From positions 62,001 through 126,000 of the forward strand of contig JAHBSL010000012.1 in NCBI GenBank assembly GCA_019639135.1: 64,000 nt of DNA. Reading direction: 5' to 3'. Positions 32,679 to 42,237 of the stretch are shown piece by piece (the stretch's first letter is position 1; every line of letters starts with the position of its first letter). A program made the position numbers and the translations under genes. This DNA is from Acidobacteriota bacterium. GTDB taxonomy: Bacteria; Acidobacteriota; Blastocatellia; Pyrinomonadales; Pyrinomonadaceae. The notes under the pieces were generated by a model. It saw only the letters and a program-made list of their open reading frames with translations, was not told the DNA's origin and ran no database searches.

Positions 32679-35399
32679 ATGGCAGTTGGTAAGAAAATAC
32701 GAATTTACGACCTCGCTCGCGAGTTGAAGCAGGATACCAAGCGCATCATGGAAGACCTGCGCCGCGAAGGGGCGGAAGTAAGTGTGCCGTCGAACTCGGT
32801 CCCGGCCGAGATAGCGGAAAAGGTGCGGCTGAAGTATTTTCCGAAAGCCGAGCCCGCACCGAAACGCACGATCAAGGTCATCAAGGCGAAGACGGCGGCA
32901 AAGAAGGCAGAGGCTGCAACAGACGTGCCCGCCGCTGTTGAACAGGAGAGGTTTGAAGAACCTTTAGCCGAGAAGCAAGTTGTGAAGGTGCTTCGAAAGG
33001 CGCAGCCAAAGGCCGAACCCGTTGCCGAGATCGAAGAGGAATCTTCGTCGCCGGTTGGGGTCCGTAAGGTTCTTAAACGTAAGGCGGTCGAAGAAGCGAT
33101 AGAGATAGATACGACGACCGAAGAGACGCCAATCGATACAACGGAGTCCAAGGTCGAAACCGTTGTTGAGGAATCTCCGGTTACCGAACCGTCGGTTGAG
33201 GCGAAGCCGACGGACGCTGCTCCGAAGACGACCACGCGGGTCCTCAAGCCGACCGGCACACAGATCAAGCAACTCAAGCTCACGACCGACGCTCTGCAGA
33301 AGGGCATTAAGCCGGGAGACAGGCTGGTTGCATCGACCCAGCCGACAAAGACCGGTAAGCTGTCTGCCGAACTTCGTGGACGCCGGGGCGAGTTCCGCGG
33401 TACGCCGGGCGAGACGAGCACTCCGCAGATGAACTACGTGCCGCCGGCCGATAACCGCAGGCGACCCGGACGTTCTGGCGGTCGCAAGAAGGGAGCGGAC
33501 GTAAAAGGCGGACGTTTTGCCGAACGTGACATCGATATTCCGCGTCAGCGTACTATCGAAGAGCGCGTTTTGGCTCAGGTTGCCCGGCCCGAAAGCGGTG
33601 AATTCAAGCAGGTACGGCTTGTTGAAGGAGCCACGGTCCGTGAATATGCCGAGGCCCTGGGCATCACTCCCAGAGACATTGTTCAACTGCTTATTAAACG
33701 CGGGGTTTTTGCAACGCTTAACCAGCCTATCGGGGAAAAGATGGGTGAGGAACTCGGTCTTGATTTTGGTGTCGAGGTCAAGTTCGTTCCGTTCGAAGAG
33801 ATGGTCGTCGAAGAGGAGTTCGAGTCGATCATTGAAACGGGCGGGGATGACGTTGAGGTACAGCGAGCACCGGTGGTGACCGTAATGGGCCACGTCGATC
33901 ACGGTAAGACCTCGTTGCTCGACGCGATCCGGTCAGCGAATGTAGCCGAAGGCGAGGCAGGCGGAATCACGCAGCACATCGGAGCCTATAGTGTTCATGT
34001 TCCAAATCCCGATGATCCGGAGACCCCGCGTCGCGTCGTGTTCCTCGATACACCGGGCCACGAAGCATTTACCATGATGCGTGCTCGCGGTGCTAAGGCA
34101 ACGGACATCGTAATTCTTGTGGTTGCGGCTGACGACGGTGTGATGCCGCAGACCATCGAAGCCGTCGAGCACTCTAAGGCGGCCGGTGTTCCGATCATTG
34201 TTGCGATCAACAAAATGGACAAGCCGGATGCGAATCCGGACAAGGTAAAGCAGGGCCTTGCCGCACTTGGCGTGCAGCCGATCGACTGGGGCGGTGATGT
34301 TGAAATGGTTCCGGTCTCGGCCAAAAAGAAAGAGAATCTGGATACCCTGCTTGAAACGGTATTACTCCAGGCGGATATTCTTGATCTTAAAGCGAGCCCG
34401 ACTCGCCGAGCTGCCGGTGTCGTGCTCGAGGCAAAGCTCGATAAGGGCAGAGGTTCGGTGGCGACGGCGCTTGTCCAACAGGGAACTCTGAAGGTTGGCG
34501 ATCCGTTCATTGTCGGCCAGTATCACGGCAAGGTCCGTGCAATGTTCTCCGACCGCGGCGAACCGGTTGCCGAGGCTCCGCCTGCAACGCCGGTCGAGGT
34601 GCTCGGGCTCCAGGGGGTTCCGCAAGCGGGAGATACTTTCCAGGTCGTTTCGGATATCGACCGGGCACAGACGATCGCGAATCAGCGGCAGCAGCACGCG
34701 CGTCAGGCCGCAATGATCAAGACCACGAAACGCGGAATTGAATCGCTCGGGCAGGCAGAGGTCAAGGAACTTCTCGTCATTCTCAAGGCCGACGTTCAAG
34801 GCTCGGTCGAGGTGGTCCGGGCAACACTCGAAAAGCTTTCGACCGAAAAGGTAAAAGTGCGGGTCATTCGTGCCGGAGTCGGTGCGATCGCCGAATCGGA
34901 TGTCCTACTGGCTTCGGCTACACAGGCAGACAATGCTTCGACCGCTGTCGTGATCATCGGATTCAATGTTCGTCCCGAGTCGCGTGCGGCAGACCTCGCG
35001 AAGCTCGAAGACGTCGATATCCGGCTGCACTCGATCATTTACAAAGTCGAGGAAGAGATCAAGGCCGCGATGATCGGAATGCTCGACGCGATCGAGAAGG
35101 AAGTCATTCTCGGCAAGGCGCTGGTACAGGAGACGTTCAAGGTCTCGCGTATCGGCACGATCGCCGGCTGCCGCGTTACCGACGGGCTTATCCGCCGGCA
35201 GGCGAAGGCACGGCTTATCCGCGACGGCGTCGTTATCTGGGAAGGCGATATCGCGACGCTCAAGCGGTTCAAGGACGATGTCAACGAGGTCAAGCAGGGG
35301 TACGAATGCGGTATCAGCCTGGTCAACTTCAACGACATCAAGGTCGAGGATGAGATCGAGGCTTTCGTGATCGAGAAGATCGCGGCGACCGAGCTCTAG
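32679..35399 (+). CDS. infB: Translation initiation factor IF-2
   Basis: 906-aa GTPase that delivers initiator tRNA to the 30S subunit. An N-terminal IF2_N domain (KIRIYDLARELKQDTKRIMEDL) is followed by a long variable Ala/Glu/Pro-rich region to ~280, a second IF2_N-like block (VREYAEALGITPRDIVQLLI), and the G domain with GHVDHGKTSLLDAIR, DTPGHEAF and NKMDKPD. Domains II-IV follow, ending in FNDIKVEDEIEAFVIEKI. A 109-bp gap after nusA contains no ORF. rbfA starts 10 bp downstream. Confidence 0.97.
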   Translation: MAVGKKIRIYDLARELKQDTKRIMEDLRREGAEVSVPSNSVPAEIAEKVRLKYFPKAEPAPKRTIKVIKAKTAAKKAEAATDVPAAVEQERFEEPLAEKQVVKVLRKAQPKAEPVAEIEEESSSPVGVRKVLKRKAVEEAIEIDTTTEETPIDTTESKVETVVEESPVTEPSVEAKPTDAAPKTTTRVLKPTGTQIKQLKLTTDALQKGIKPGDRLVASTQPTKTGKLSAELRGRRGEFRGTPGETSTPQMNYVPPADNRRRPGRSGGRKKGADVKGGRFAERDIDIPRQRTIEERVLAQVARPESGEFKQVRLVEGATVREYAEALGITPRDIVQLLIKRGVFATLNQPIGEKMGEELGLDFGVEVKFVPFEEMVVEEEFESIIETGGDDVEVQRAPVVTVMGHVDHGKTSLLDAIRSANVAEGEAGGITQHIGAYSVHVPNPDDPETPRRVVFLDTPGHEAFTMMRARGAKATDIVILVVAADDGVMPQTIEAVEHSKAAGVPIIVAINKMDKPDANPDKVKQGLAALGVQPIDWGGDVEMVPVSAKKKENLDTLLETVLLQADILDLKASPTRRAAGVVLEAKLDKGRGSVATALVQQGTLKVGDPFIVGQYHGKVRAMFSDRGEPVAEAPPATPVEVLGLQGVPQAGDTFQVVSDIDRAQTIANQRQQHARQAAMIKTTKRGIESLGQAEVKELLVILKADVQGSVEVVRATLEKLSTEKVKVRVIRAGVGAIAESDVLLASATQADNASTAVVIIGFNVRPESRAADLAKLEDVDIRLHSIIYKVEEEIKAAMIGMLDAIEKEVILGKALVQETFKVSRIGTIAGCRVTDGLIRRQAKARLIRDGVVIWEGDIATLKRFKDDVNEVKQGYECGISLVNFNDIKVEDEIEAFVIEKIAATEL

Positions 35400-35408
35400 G
35401 CGAAGATT

Positions 35409-35756
35409 ATGCGTAGGCCTGAGCGTTTGGCGGAGGCATTAAAGGAAGAGATCGCTGAGGTTGTCGGTTTCGAGCTTGACGATCCGAGGCTCGGTTTGAT
35501 AACCGTCACGGACGTAGAAGTGACAAGCGATCTGCGCGATGCGAAGGTCTTCGTGTTGGTGCGTGGAACGGAGGAAGAGATAAACGTGGCGTTCGCTGCT
35601 CTGGAGAAAGCTTCCGGATACATTCGGCGGCAAGTCGCCCTCGACCTCGATCTTCGCCACACACCGCACCTTCATTTTACCCGGGATACCGCCGAGGAGA
35701 ACGCGGCCCGGATCGGTGAGCTGCTTGAGGCGATCAAACCGGCCGATGACGTTTAA
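35409..35756 (+). CDS. rbfA: 30S ribosome-binding factor RbfA
   Basis: 115-aa KH-like 16S rRNA maturation factor, slightly longer than minimal. Family pattern: RRPERLAEALKEEIAEVVGFELDDPRLGLITVTDVEVTSDLRDAKVFV, then LRHTPHLHFTRD near the end (residues given only in parts here: ELDDPRLGLITVTDVEVTSD and LDLRHTPHLHFTRD). It overlaps nothing and closes the core translation operon, but the NrnA-like gene follows within 52 bp and may be cotranscribed. Confidence 0.95.
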   Translation: MRRPERLAEALKEEIAEVVGFELDDPRLGLITVTDVEVTSDLRDAKVFVLVRGTEEEINVAFAALEKASGYIRRQVALDLDLRHTPHLHFTRDTAEENAARIGELLEAIKPADDV

Positions 35757-35808
35757 GAAGAGACGGTATAAAGCGAAACTCAATGTTTTTTAGTCGTTTG
35801 TTGTTTTA

Positions 35809-36771
35809 GTGTTAAGTCAAGTTGTTGAATTGATAGAGAATAAGCAGCGGTTCGGCATTACGACCCATGTAAAGCCGGACGGCGACGGTGTCGGCTCTTC
35901 GCTTGGGTTATGCTGGCTTCTTCGTTCTCTTGGCAAAGAAGCCGAGGTCATCGTCCACGGAGAGATCCCTCCTTCCTATCAGTCGCTTCCGGGAGCAGAT
36001 GAGATAAGAGACATCACCGGTATTGATCGGGAGTATGACGCCGTGTTCGTGATCGAGTGTTCGGATGTGAAGCGTCCCGGAATCGCTGGTCTCGAGAACG
36101 AACTCACGGTAAATATCGACCACCACGCAACGAGCGAGCACTTCGGCAAGATCAATTGGATCGATCCTACGGCCTCGGCCGTCGGTGAGATGATATATAA
36201 CCTATGTAAAGCAATTGGCGGCAGGGTGACCAAAGAGATAGCCGAGTGCGTTTACATGGCTCTCATTACGGACACCGGTTCGTTCCACTTTCCTAACACG
36301 ACGGAAAGAACCCTAAAGGTCGCCTCGGAGCTCGTAAAGGCAGGCGTCCGGCCGGCCGAGATCTCGGAAGCTGTGTATTACCACTACCCGTGGTCGCGGA
36401 TCGAGCTTATGCGGCAGGTGCTCAACACCGTGCGGCGAGACGAGACCGGTCGGATCGCTTTCATGCGTCAGACGCTCGCGATGCGCGAGGCCGCCGGTGC
36501 GATAGATGGCGATAACAATGGTTTCGTCAATATTCCACTTGCGGCCAAGGATGTGCTCGCGGTCGTCTTAATGCGTGAGGTCGGCGGAGGCCGCTATCGG
36601 GTCAGCCTGCGCTCGAAAGGCGACATTAACGTTGCCCGTGTTGCCGAGCAATTCGGCGGCGGCGGACATAAGAATGCCGCCGGGCTTCGCGTTGAAGGGG
36701 ATTGGGACGAAAAGGAAAAAGAGATCGTTGAAGCCCTGCAGAAAACGATCGCGAAAGGTCTTGGCGAGTGA
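35809..36771 (+). CDS. nrnA: DHH/DHHA1 phosphoesterase (NrnA-like oligoribonuclease/pAp phosphatase)
   Basis: 320-aa bifunctional nanoRNase/3'-phosphoadenosine 5'-phosphate phosphatase family member. DHH motifs: THVKPDGDGVGSSLGL, VFVIECSDV and VNIDHHATSEHFG. The C-terminal DHHA1 domain ends in GGGHKNAAGLRVEGDW. The start is GTG at 35809, with no better alternative. Its position after rbfA is a common bacterial arrangement. Confidence 0.9.
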   Translation: MLSQVVELIENKQRFGITTHVKPDGDGVGSSLGLCWLLRSLGKEAEVIVHGEIPPSYQSLPGADEIRDITGIDREYDAVFVIECSDVKRPGIAGLENELTVNIDHHATSEHFGKINWIDPTASAVGEMIYNLCKAIGGRVTKEIAECVYMALITDTGSFHFPNTTERTLKVASELVKAGVRPAEISEAVYYHYPWSRIELMRQVLNTVRRDETGRIAFMRQTLAMREAAGAIDGDNNGFVNIPLAAKDVLAVVLMREVGGGRYRVSLRSKGDINVARVAEQFGGGGHKNAAGLRVEGDWDEKEKEIVEALQKTIAKGLGE

Positions 36772-36783
36772 GCGGGCAACTTG

Positions 36784-37365
36784 ATGAGCGAGATCAAAGA
36801 AAAGCGATATAAGTGGCGCCGCGAGGACTATCGCGAAAAGACCCACGGGCTGCTGATGGTGAATACCGGCGACGGTAAGGGAAAGACCACTGCGGCGATC
36901 GGCGTTTTGGTCAGGGCGGCGGGCCGGGGAATGCGTTGCTGCATGATCCAGTTCATGAAATCGAAGAATGACCGCTACGGCGAGCACGAATCGCTTGAAA
37001 CGCTCGGCGTCGAGGTCCACACAATGGGGGCCGGTTTTACCTGGGACACGCAAGACAAAACGGTCGATATTCGCACTTCCGAGGAGACTTGGGAGCTTTG
37101 CGTTGCGAAGATGCGGTCGGAGGATTACGACCTGCTTGTATTCGATGAGCTTGTTTATGTACTCGACTACAAGTTTCTCGACCTGGCTGAAGTTTTGGCG
37201 GAGATAAAAGCCATTCGTGAGAAACAGCCGCATCTTCATATAATTATGACCGGTCGAAATGCCCCGGCCGAACTCGTCGAGGCGGCAGACCTTGTGACCG
37301 AAATGAAGGAGATCAAGCATCCCTTTCACGCAGGAATTTACGCTCAACAGGGGATCGAGTTCTAG
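36784..37365 (+). CDS. cobO: Cob(I)alamin adenosyltransferase (CobO/BtuR type)
   Basis: 193-aa corrinoid adenosyltransferase that attaches the 5'-deoxyadenosyl group from ATP. P-loop NTGDGKGKTTAAIGVLVRA, then QFMKSKNDRYGEHESLETLG and the Walker B-like LLVFDELVYVLDY, and IIMTGRNAPAELVEAADLVTEM, all family-typical. The ATG at 36784 is preferred over the TTG just upstream. No other cobalamin synthesis genes are nearby, so it probably serves B12 salvage. It overlaps pgpA by 1 bp. Confidence 0.93.
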   Translation: MSEIKEKRYKWRREDYREKTHGLLMVNTGDGKGKTTAAIGVLVRAAGRGMRCCMIQFMKSKNDRYGEHESLETLGVEVHTMGAGFTWDTQDKTVDIRTSEETWELCVAKMRSEDYDLLVFDELVYVLDYKFLDLAEVLAEIKAIREKQPHLHIIMTGRNAPAELVEAADLVTEMKEIKHPFHAGIYAQQGIEF

Positions 37366-37940
37366 TGAAAGCAGCAGTCGAGCGGAGAAGCGCATTCGGT
37401 TACCGCGACCACTTTGCCCTGGCGGTGACCACTTTTGGTGTCGGTTACCTTCCGCTGGCACCGGGGACGTGGGGTTCGGCCGTAGGTGTTCTCATCTATT
37501 TGGGTATCGAGGTCCTGGTCATTGGAATCTACGCGTCACTCCAGTCCGGACTAAATGCTTACGTGGACACAGGATATCGTGATTACATGGCGTGGGCACA
37601 CGCAATTCTCCTTATCCTTTTTCTTGTTTTCACCCTTCTCGGCGTGTGGGCCGCAGGAAGAGCGACAGAACTTCTCGGCAACACCGATCCGCCCGAGGCT
37701 GTCATCGACGAAATAATTGGCCAGCTCATCGTTTTTCTTTTCGTTCCTTTCAGCATTGGATGGCCGATGATCCTGGCCGGCTTTCTCCTCTTTCGGCTTT
37801 TCGATATTTGGAAGCCCTACCCGATCGATTATCTTCAGGTGCTGCCGGGTGGTATCGGTGTTTGTGCGGATGATATTCTTGCCGGAGTCTATGCCGGGGT
37901 TTGCCTTTCGGTCGTTTACGCGATAAGCCTTTCATTATGA
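37365..37940 (+). CDS. pgpA: Phosphatidylglycerophosphatase A
   Basis: 191-aa inner-membrane enzyme that dephosphorylates phosphatidylglycerophosphate. Family motifs: FGVGYLPLAPGTWGSAVGVLI at the start, DEIIGQLIVFLF, and FRLFDIWKPYPIDYLQVLPG followed by GICADD-like GVCADDILAGVYAG. Three to four hydrophobic segments. GTG start at 37365 overlaps the cobO stop (AGTGA) by 1 bp, and its own stop overlaps the next ATG (ATGA), so the three genes form a tightly coupled run. Confidence 0.92.
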   Translation: MKAAVERRSAFGYRDHFALAVTTFGVGYLPLAPGTWGSAVGVLIYLGIEVLVIGIYASLQSGLNAYVDTGYRDYMAWAHAILLILFLVFTLLGVWAAGRATELLGNTDPPEAVIDEIIGQLIVFLFVPFSIGWPMILAGFLLFRLFDIWKPYPIDYLQVLPGGIGVCADDILAGVYAGVCLSVVYAISLSL

Positions 37941-38665
37941 GGATTCACGTACTTCCCGGAGATTCTGTTGCTGAGACGTTTGCCGCTGCGGGGCTCGACG
38001 GCGAAACGATGGTTTGCCGCGAATGCCTTGTTGATGGCGACATCTCCGGCGAAACGCTTGAGGAATTCTGGGATCTGAGAGCGAATTTCATTGAAGTTCA
38101 TTACGGCAGCGACCCGCTCGAGTATCGTGAACGCGTTGCATATGAGCTTGAGCGGCTGCTCGAAGCCGGCCCTGAGGATGAGTTCTTTCTCTGGTTCGAG
38201 TATGAGCTTTTCTGCCAGGCCAACATGTGGTTCTGCCTTACGCTCTTGAAGTCCACGGGGGCGAAAGTATTCCGCGTGATGCCGACCGGGCTTGATCCCG
38301 ATAAGATATGGGACGGCTTCGGAGCGATGACCGCGGACGATCTCGCCGGATGTTTTGACGAACGGGTCGAATTCACTGCGGCCGACATTGATGCGGCCTG
38401 TGAGCTTTGGCAGGCATTTCGCGATCGCGATGCCGGGCGGTTGCTTGAGCTTGGCGAGTATCGGTCTCCGGCGTTTCCGTTTTTGAAAGAGGTTTGCCGA
38501 GCCGCGGCTGAGATCGAAACCCGCCCGCAGGCAATCGTGAATGAACTTCTCGCAAATGGACATACCGCACTTGAAGATGTTTTGCATGAGTTTCGGAAGC
38601 GGGCCGGCGTATATGGCTTCGGCGATCTGCAGGTCGAACGGCTGATCCACGCCGCTTCCAACTGA
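37937..38665 (+). CDS. DUF1835 domain-containing protein
   Basis: 242-aa cytosolic protein. The N-terminus RIHVLPGDSVAETFAAAGLDG matches the DUF1835 pattern, followed by CRECLVDGDISGETLEEFW and FFLWFEYELFCQANMWFCL, which is a hallmark of the family. The C-terminal part (HTALEDVLHEFRKRAGVYGF) resembles the DUF3658-like helix region. The start ATG overlaps the pgpA stop (ATGA). Function unknown. Confidence 0.78.
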   Translation: MRIHVLPGDSVAETFAAAGLDGETMVCRECLVDGDISGETLEEFWDLRANFIEVHYGSDPLEYRERVAYELERLLEAGPEDEFFLWFEYELFCQANMWFCLTLLKSTGAKVFRVMPTGLDPDKIWDGFGAMTADDLAGCFDERVEFTAADIDAACELWQAFRDRDAGRLLELGEYRSPAFPFLKEVCRAAAEIETRPQAIVNELLANGHTALEDVLHEFRKRAGVYGFGDLQVERLIHAASN

Positions 38666-38688
38666 GGCTGAAAGCCCATTCAGAAACT

Positions 38689-39783
38689 TCATTCTTCATC
38701 ATTCGATCGATCAGTGAGCGATTCCCTTTTCCGTTCACTTTGAAATATCCATCCACGGCGCTTGAAATAGACAAGAAGTGCAAGCGTTATCAACCCCATC
38801 AGCCCAAGTACTGCGAAATAGCCGTAACGTGTCCTGAGTTCCGGCATGTTCTCAAAGTTCATTCCGTAAATACCCGCGATCAGGGAGAGCGGCAATATGA
38901 TCGCGGAGACAACCGCAAGCGTCTTCATCACTTCGTTCGTTCGGTTGGCGACGACGGAGAAGTGTATCTCGACCAAACCGCTTACGAGTTCGCGGTAGCT
39001 TTCCGATAGGTCTGAAACCCGAAGGAGATGGTCGTGGACGTCTCGGAAAAATGGCAAGATGTTTTCCGGAATTTGCTTGAACTCGCCGTGCGACATCCGA
39101 TAAAGAACTTCCCGCTGGCGGGTCGAGATGCGTTTGAGCCGGGCAACGCTTCGCCGCACGTCCATGATCCGCTCAAGCATCGAACTTTCGCCGTTCTGCA
39201 TACGCAGGACTTCGTCCTCGATCAGTTCGATCTGCTCGTTGAACTCGTCAACCACCGGATTATAGTTGTCCACCAGACGGTCGAGGATCTGGTGAAGCAA
39301 GAACGCCGGCCCGCGTTGGCAGGGAAGCGGCGTACTGCGGATCAGCGTTTTCACTTCCTTTACGCTCCGAAAGCGTTCGAGGTGAAATGTAACGACAAAG
39401 TTCTCGCCAAGATAGCCGTCCAGTTCCTTCGTGACAAAGTCGGTCGGCGTCGTTTTGTCGGGCGTCACACCATGGACGATAAAGAAAAGGTAACCGGGAA
39501 AGGCTTCGACCTTTGGCTGATTACGCGTCTCAACGCAGTCCTCCACAGTTAGGTGATGGAACCTGAAAACATTCAACAGAATGTCCTCAATAGCCTTGTG
39601 GTCGTTTATGTCCTCGCCGCGAAGGTCAAGCCAGACAAGGTTCAAACGGTCTTCGAGAAGCGCCGGGAGATCTTCCAAAGAGAATCCTTCCTCGACGCGG
39701 TCGGCACCCTCGCGGTACACAAAGATCTCTGCAAATGGTGCATTGTCGGCCATAAATCGAGTGGAGATCAGGTCTTTTACCAC
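38689..39783 (-). CDS. corA: CorA family magnesium/cobalt channel
   Basis: 364-aa divalent cation channel. N-terminal cytosolic alpha/beta domain (FHHLTVEDCVETRNQPKVEAF), long helices with RRSVARLKRISTRQREVLYRM, then two membrane helices; the loop motif GMNFENMPEL (canonical GMN) and a basic tail (FKRRGWIFQSERKRESL). Start may be the Met at 39783 or 39753. It is convergent with the DUF1835 gene and divergent from infA. Confidence 0.93.
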   Translation of the reverse strand: MVKDLISTRFMADNAPFAEIFVYREGADRVEEGFSLEDLPALLEDRLNLVWLDLRGEDINDHKAIEDILLNVFRFHHLTVEDCVETRNQPKVEAFPGYLFFIVHGVTPDKTTPTDFVTKELDGYLGENFVVTFHLERFRSVKEVKTLIRSTPLPCQRGPAFLLHQILDRLVDNYNPVVDEFNEQIELIEDEVLRMQNGESSMLERIMDVRRSVARLKRISTRQREVLYRMSHGEFKQIPENILPFFRDVHDHLLRVSDLSESYRELVSGLVEIHFSVVANRTNEVMKTLAVVSAIILPLSLIAGIYGMNFENMPELRTRYGYFAVLGLMGLITLALLVYFKRRGWIFQSERKRESLTDRSNDEE

Positions 39784-39862
39784 TATTTTGGGAGTCCATC
39801 AAGGTGCAATGAGGCGATTTAGCTTCGAAAATCGGTCGATCTGTTCTATAATCTAACCATAA

Positions 39863-40081
39863 ATGAAAGAAGAACTGATAGCCCTTGCGGGTGTAGTAAT
39901 AGATAAACAGCCGAACGCATACTTCAAAGTTCAGGTTAACGACAGCGACCACGTTGTGCTCGCGACCATCTCAGGGCGCATGCGCCGCAACCGGATTCGC
40001 ATCCTTATGGGCGACCGCGTCGATGTCGAACTCTCGCCGTACGACCTGACCAAAGGCCGGATCACCTACCGTCACAAGTAA
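39863..40081 (+). CDS. infA: Translation initiation factor IF-1
   Basis: 72-aa OB-fold factor that binds the A site of the 30S subunit. Core: [20 protein letters not shown], followed by [24 protein letters not shown] and [20 protein letters not shown]. In many bacteria it is in a ribosomal-protein operon; here it stands alone with its own terminator. Confidence 0.95.
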   Translation: MKEELIALAGVVIDKQPNAYFKVQVNDSDHVVLATISGRMRRNRIRILMGDRVDVELSPYDLTKGRITYRHK

Positions 40082-40101
40082 ACCGACCTTGAGTGATGAT
40101 C

Positions 40102-40130
40102 AGGGGCTTCGCGTTGCGAGGCCCCTTTAG
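40102..40130 (+). terminator. Terminator after infA
   Basis: AGGGGCTTC and GAGGCCCCT arms pair around gcgttgc, then TTTAGTTG. It follows the infA stop by about 20 bp and also lies just past the end of the convergent aminopeptidase gene. Confidence 0.75.
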
Positions 40131-40144
40131 TTGCGCCAAAGGTT

Positions 40145-41686
40145 TCAGCGACGGCTCGGGAAGAGCGAAGCCGTGTAGTTCATTTCTTTCGAGGCTCGTG
40201 CCATGAAGCTTTCGATGTCCCCGATCGAACGCGGCAGGGCCTTGTTCATCCATTCAACGCCGGTCGCGGTGACGAGCATATCGTCCTCGATGCGGACGCC
40301 GATGCTCTTGTACTTATCGAACGCCGGCTTGACCTTGGCGATGAAGTCGCGGTTCTCGGGCGTATCCGGCAGCCACTCGAGAGCGTCCGGCCGGATGTAG
40401 ATGCCCGGCTCGTTGGTGAAGACCATTCCCGGAGCGAGCGGCGTTCCATAGTCGCCAACATCGTGGACGTTCATTCCCAGCCAGTGGCCGAGCCCGTGCA
40501 TATACCAGCGGCGGAACTGCTGGCCGTCCTTTGCCGTAACGAGCCCGAGCCGGAAGAGCCCGTCCTCGATGACCCGAGCGGCCTCGGCCTGAAGTGCAGC
40601 GAAGCGGACGCCGGGCTTGGTCATCTTGGCGACGGCTTCCTGTGCGTCGTAAACGATCTGATATATCTCGGCCTGCTCTTTTGAGAACTTGCCGTTGACC
40701 GGAAATGTCCGGGTGATATCTGCCGTGTAATGCTCATACTCGGCGCCGACGTCCATCAGCAACAGGTCGCCGCTTTTCACCTCGCCTTTCGGTATTTGGT
40801 AGTGAAGCGTGGTCGCATTCTGCCCGCAGCCGACGATCGACGGGTAGCCCCAGTAATCCGCATTGCGGCGGCGGAATGTGTATTCGACCTCGGCCTGAAC
40901 CTCATATTCCCATTTGGCGTGGTGGACCATCGCCATCGACCGCATATGTGCCTCGGTCGAGATGTCGATGGCGTGCTGCATCAGCTTGAGTTCGTAGGGC
41001 GATTTGACGAGCCGGATCTGGGCAAAGATCGGCCGGGCGTTGAGGACATTTCGCTCACCGAGCTCCTTTCGAAACTCATTCTCCTGCCGGAATTCACGCA
41101 TCGCATTCCCGTCGTTAGGGCTTAAGGGAAGCAGCATATAGACCGTCTCGAAGGCGCCGATCTCGACTCCGCCGGCCTTTGCCGTAAAGGCCTCTTTCGC
41201 CTTAAGGGCGTCAAAGAATGCGGCCCGTTCGGTGGTCGGGATTATCGTCTTGAGGCCCGAAATGTTCCGTGCTTCATCGTCCGAATACATCTTGCCGTCC
41301 CAGGTTTCGCTCACCGGATTGCGCCGCGGGAGGAAGAGATATTCACTTACGGCGTCGCCGCTCTTGGTCATTACAAAGACGGCGCCTTTCTGTTTGAGCC
41401 CTGTCAGGTAAACGAAGTTGTTCTCCTGGCGGAAGACGTAATCGACCGAGTTCGAGTAGATCTTTGGCTCGGCTGACAAAAGGATGAGAACGCTGTTGTC
41501 CTCCATTTTTTCCGCGACCGCCGCACGGCGTTTTGCGAGCTCGGCCTGCCGCTCGGCGTCAGTGAATCGCGGAGCTTGCGGCGTTACCCGAATGGCCGGG
41601 CCCGCCGAAGGCTGCGAAAAGACCGCGGCCGAAAGGCCGGAAAGGAGAAACGCGGCGATGATGATCCAGATGATTGCTTTCTTCAT
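40145..41686 (-). CDS. pepP: Secreted Xaa-Pro aminopeptidase (M24B)
   Basis: 513 aa from the ATG at 41686 (GAGGAAAT SD; the longer frame to 41851 is not supported). Signal peptide KKAIIWIIIAAFLLSGLSAAVF. The N-terminal domain precedes a pita-bread metallopeptidase domain with all five metal ligands: Asp-Asp in LMDVGAEYEHYTADITRTFP, His in HGLGHWLGMNVHDVG, Glu in FTNEPGIYI, and Glu in GVRIEDDMLVT. It removes N-terminal residues ahead of proline; export suggests use of extracellular peptides. Divergent neighbour is across a repeat-rich gap. Confidence 0.93.
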   Translation of the reverse strand: MKKAIIWIIIAAFLLSGLSAAVFSQPSAGPAIRVTPQAPRFTDAERQAELAKRRAAVAEKMEDNSVLILLSAEPKIYSNSVDYVFRQENNFVYLTGLKQKGAVFVMTKSGDAVSEYLFLPRRNPVSETWDGKMYSDDEARNISGLKTIIPTTERAAFFDALKAKEAFTAKAGGVEIGAFETVYMLLPLSPNDGNAMREFRQENEFRKELGERNVLNARPIFAQIRLVKSPYELKLMQHAIDISTEAHMRSMAMVHHAKWEYEVQAEVEYTFRRRNADYWGYPSIVGCGQNATTLHYQIPKGEVKSGDLLLMDVGAEYEHYTADITRTFPVNGKFSKEQAEIYQIVYDAQEAVAKMTKPGVRFAALQAEAARVIEDGLFRLGLVTAKDGQQFRRWYMHGLGHWLGMNVHDVGDYGTPLAPGMVFTNEPGIYIRPDALEWLPDTPENRDFIAKVKPAFDKYKSIGVRIEDDMLVTATGVEWMNKALPRSIGDIESFMARASKEMNYTASLFPSRR

Positions 41687-42237
41687 TATTTCCTCAATGT
41701 TGTGTTGGCCGAGCACATCGGCAACCCGGAAGAGCTTTGTGTTGGCATTATTATATACGCAAAATAGCGATTTCGGTTTCCCGCGGTCATCGGGTGTTTC
41801 ATTTCTTGGGGAGACCACACGTTCATGAAACGGAGTGAAACACTGAAACAAAGTGAAATCGTGAAACTTCTGAAACGCCGTGGCGTTTTGAGTCCCGGGT
41901 TTTGAGAATTCCAGATTCCAGATCCGAAATTCCGAGTGCTCCCCTCCTTGAATAGGAGGGGTGGACGCCGCTTCGGCGGACGGGGTGGTAGAAGGCTGCG
42001 AATACCGGCCTTGTCCGGCTCTTTGTTAGACGGTGTACCACAGGCGTCCATACTCAAGCGAGTAAAAGTGGGGAATTTCAATGTAAAGCGGGGCAAAGGG
42101 AGGATCGGCCATCGCCAGAGATTCGGGCTTGGACCCGAGGTTCGATCGGGAACTTTTTCCAAACCCGGTATAAGTGTGGCAATATTTTTCAGGAAACGAA
42201 CATCGTTCAGTGCGACGATCGAAAACATTAGATAGTT
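41687..42237. other. 551-bp intergenic region, repeat-rich
   Basis: Holds promoter elements for the convergent-facing pepP and the 42238 gene and a mosaic of short repeats (see the entry at 41822). An open frame on the minus strand across 41686-42228 has the composition of repeat-derived noise and no start context. No RNA gene recognised. Confidence 0.5.
41822..42010. repeat. Mosaic of short dispersed-type repeats
   Basis: Three different repeat types adjoin. (1) 41826-41877: GTGAAAC-like heptamers repeated about six times at 8-10 bp intervals. (2) ~41900-41930: attccagattcc-type direct repeats. (3) 41940-42000: hairpins CCCCTCCTtgaatAGGAGGGG and CGCCGcttCGGCG followed by gacggggtggt. The last two are of the sort seen in many copies in some bacterial genomes; copy number elsewhere cannot be judged here. 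Confidence 0.6.

Noticed and set aside
32964..33902. 312-aa minus-strand ORF over infB
   Set aside because: Antisense shadow of the repetitive N-terminal region of IF-2.
41686..42228. 180-aa minus-strand ORF in the repeat-rich gap
   Set aside because: Made of repeat-derived sequence; no start context and no recognisable domain.
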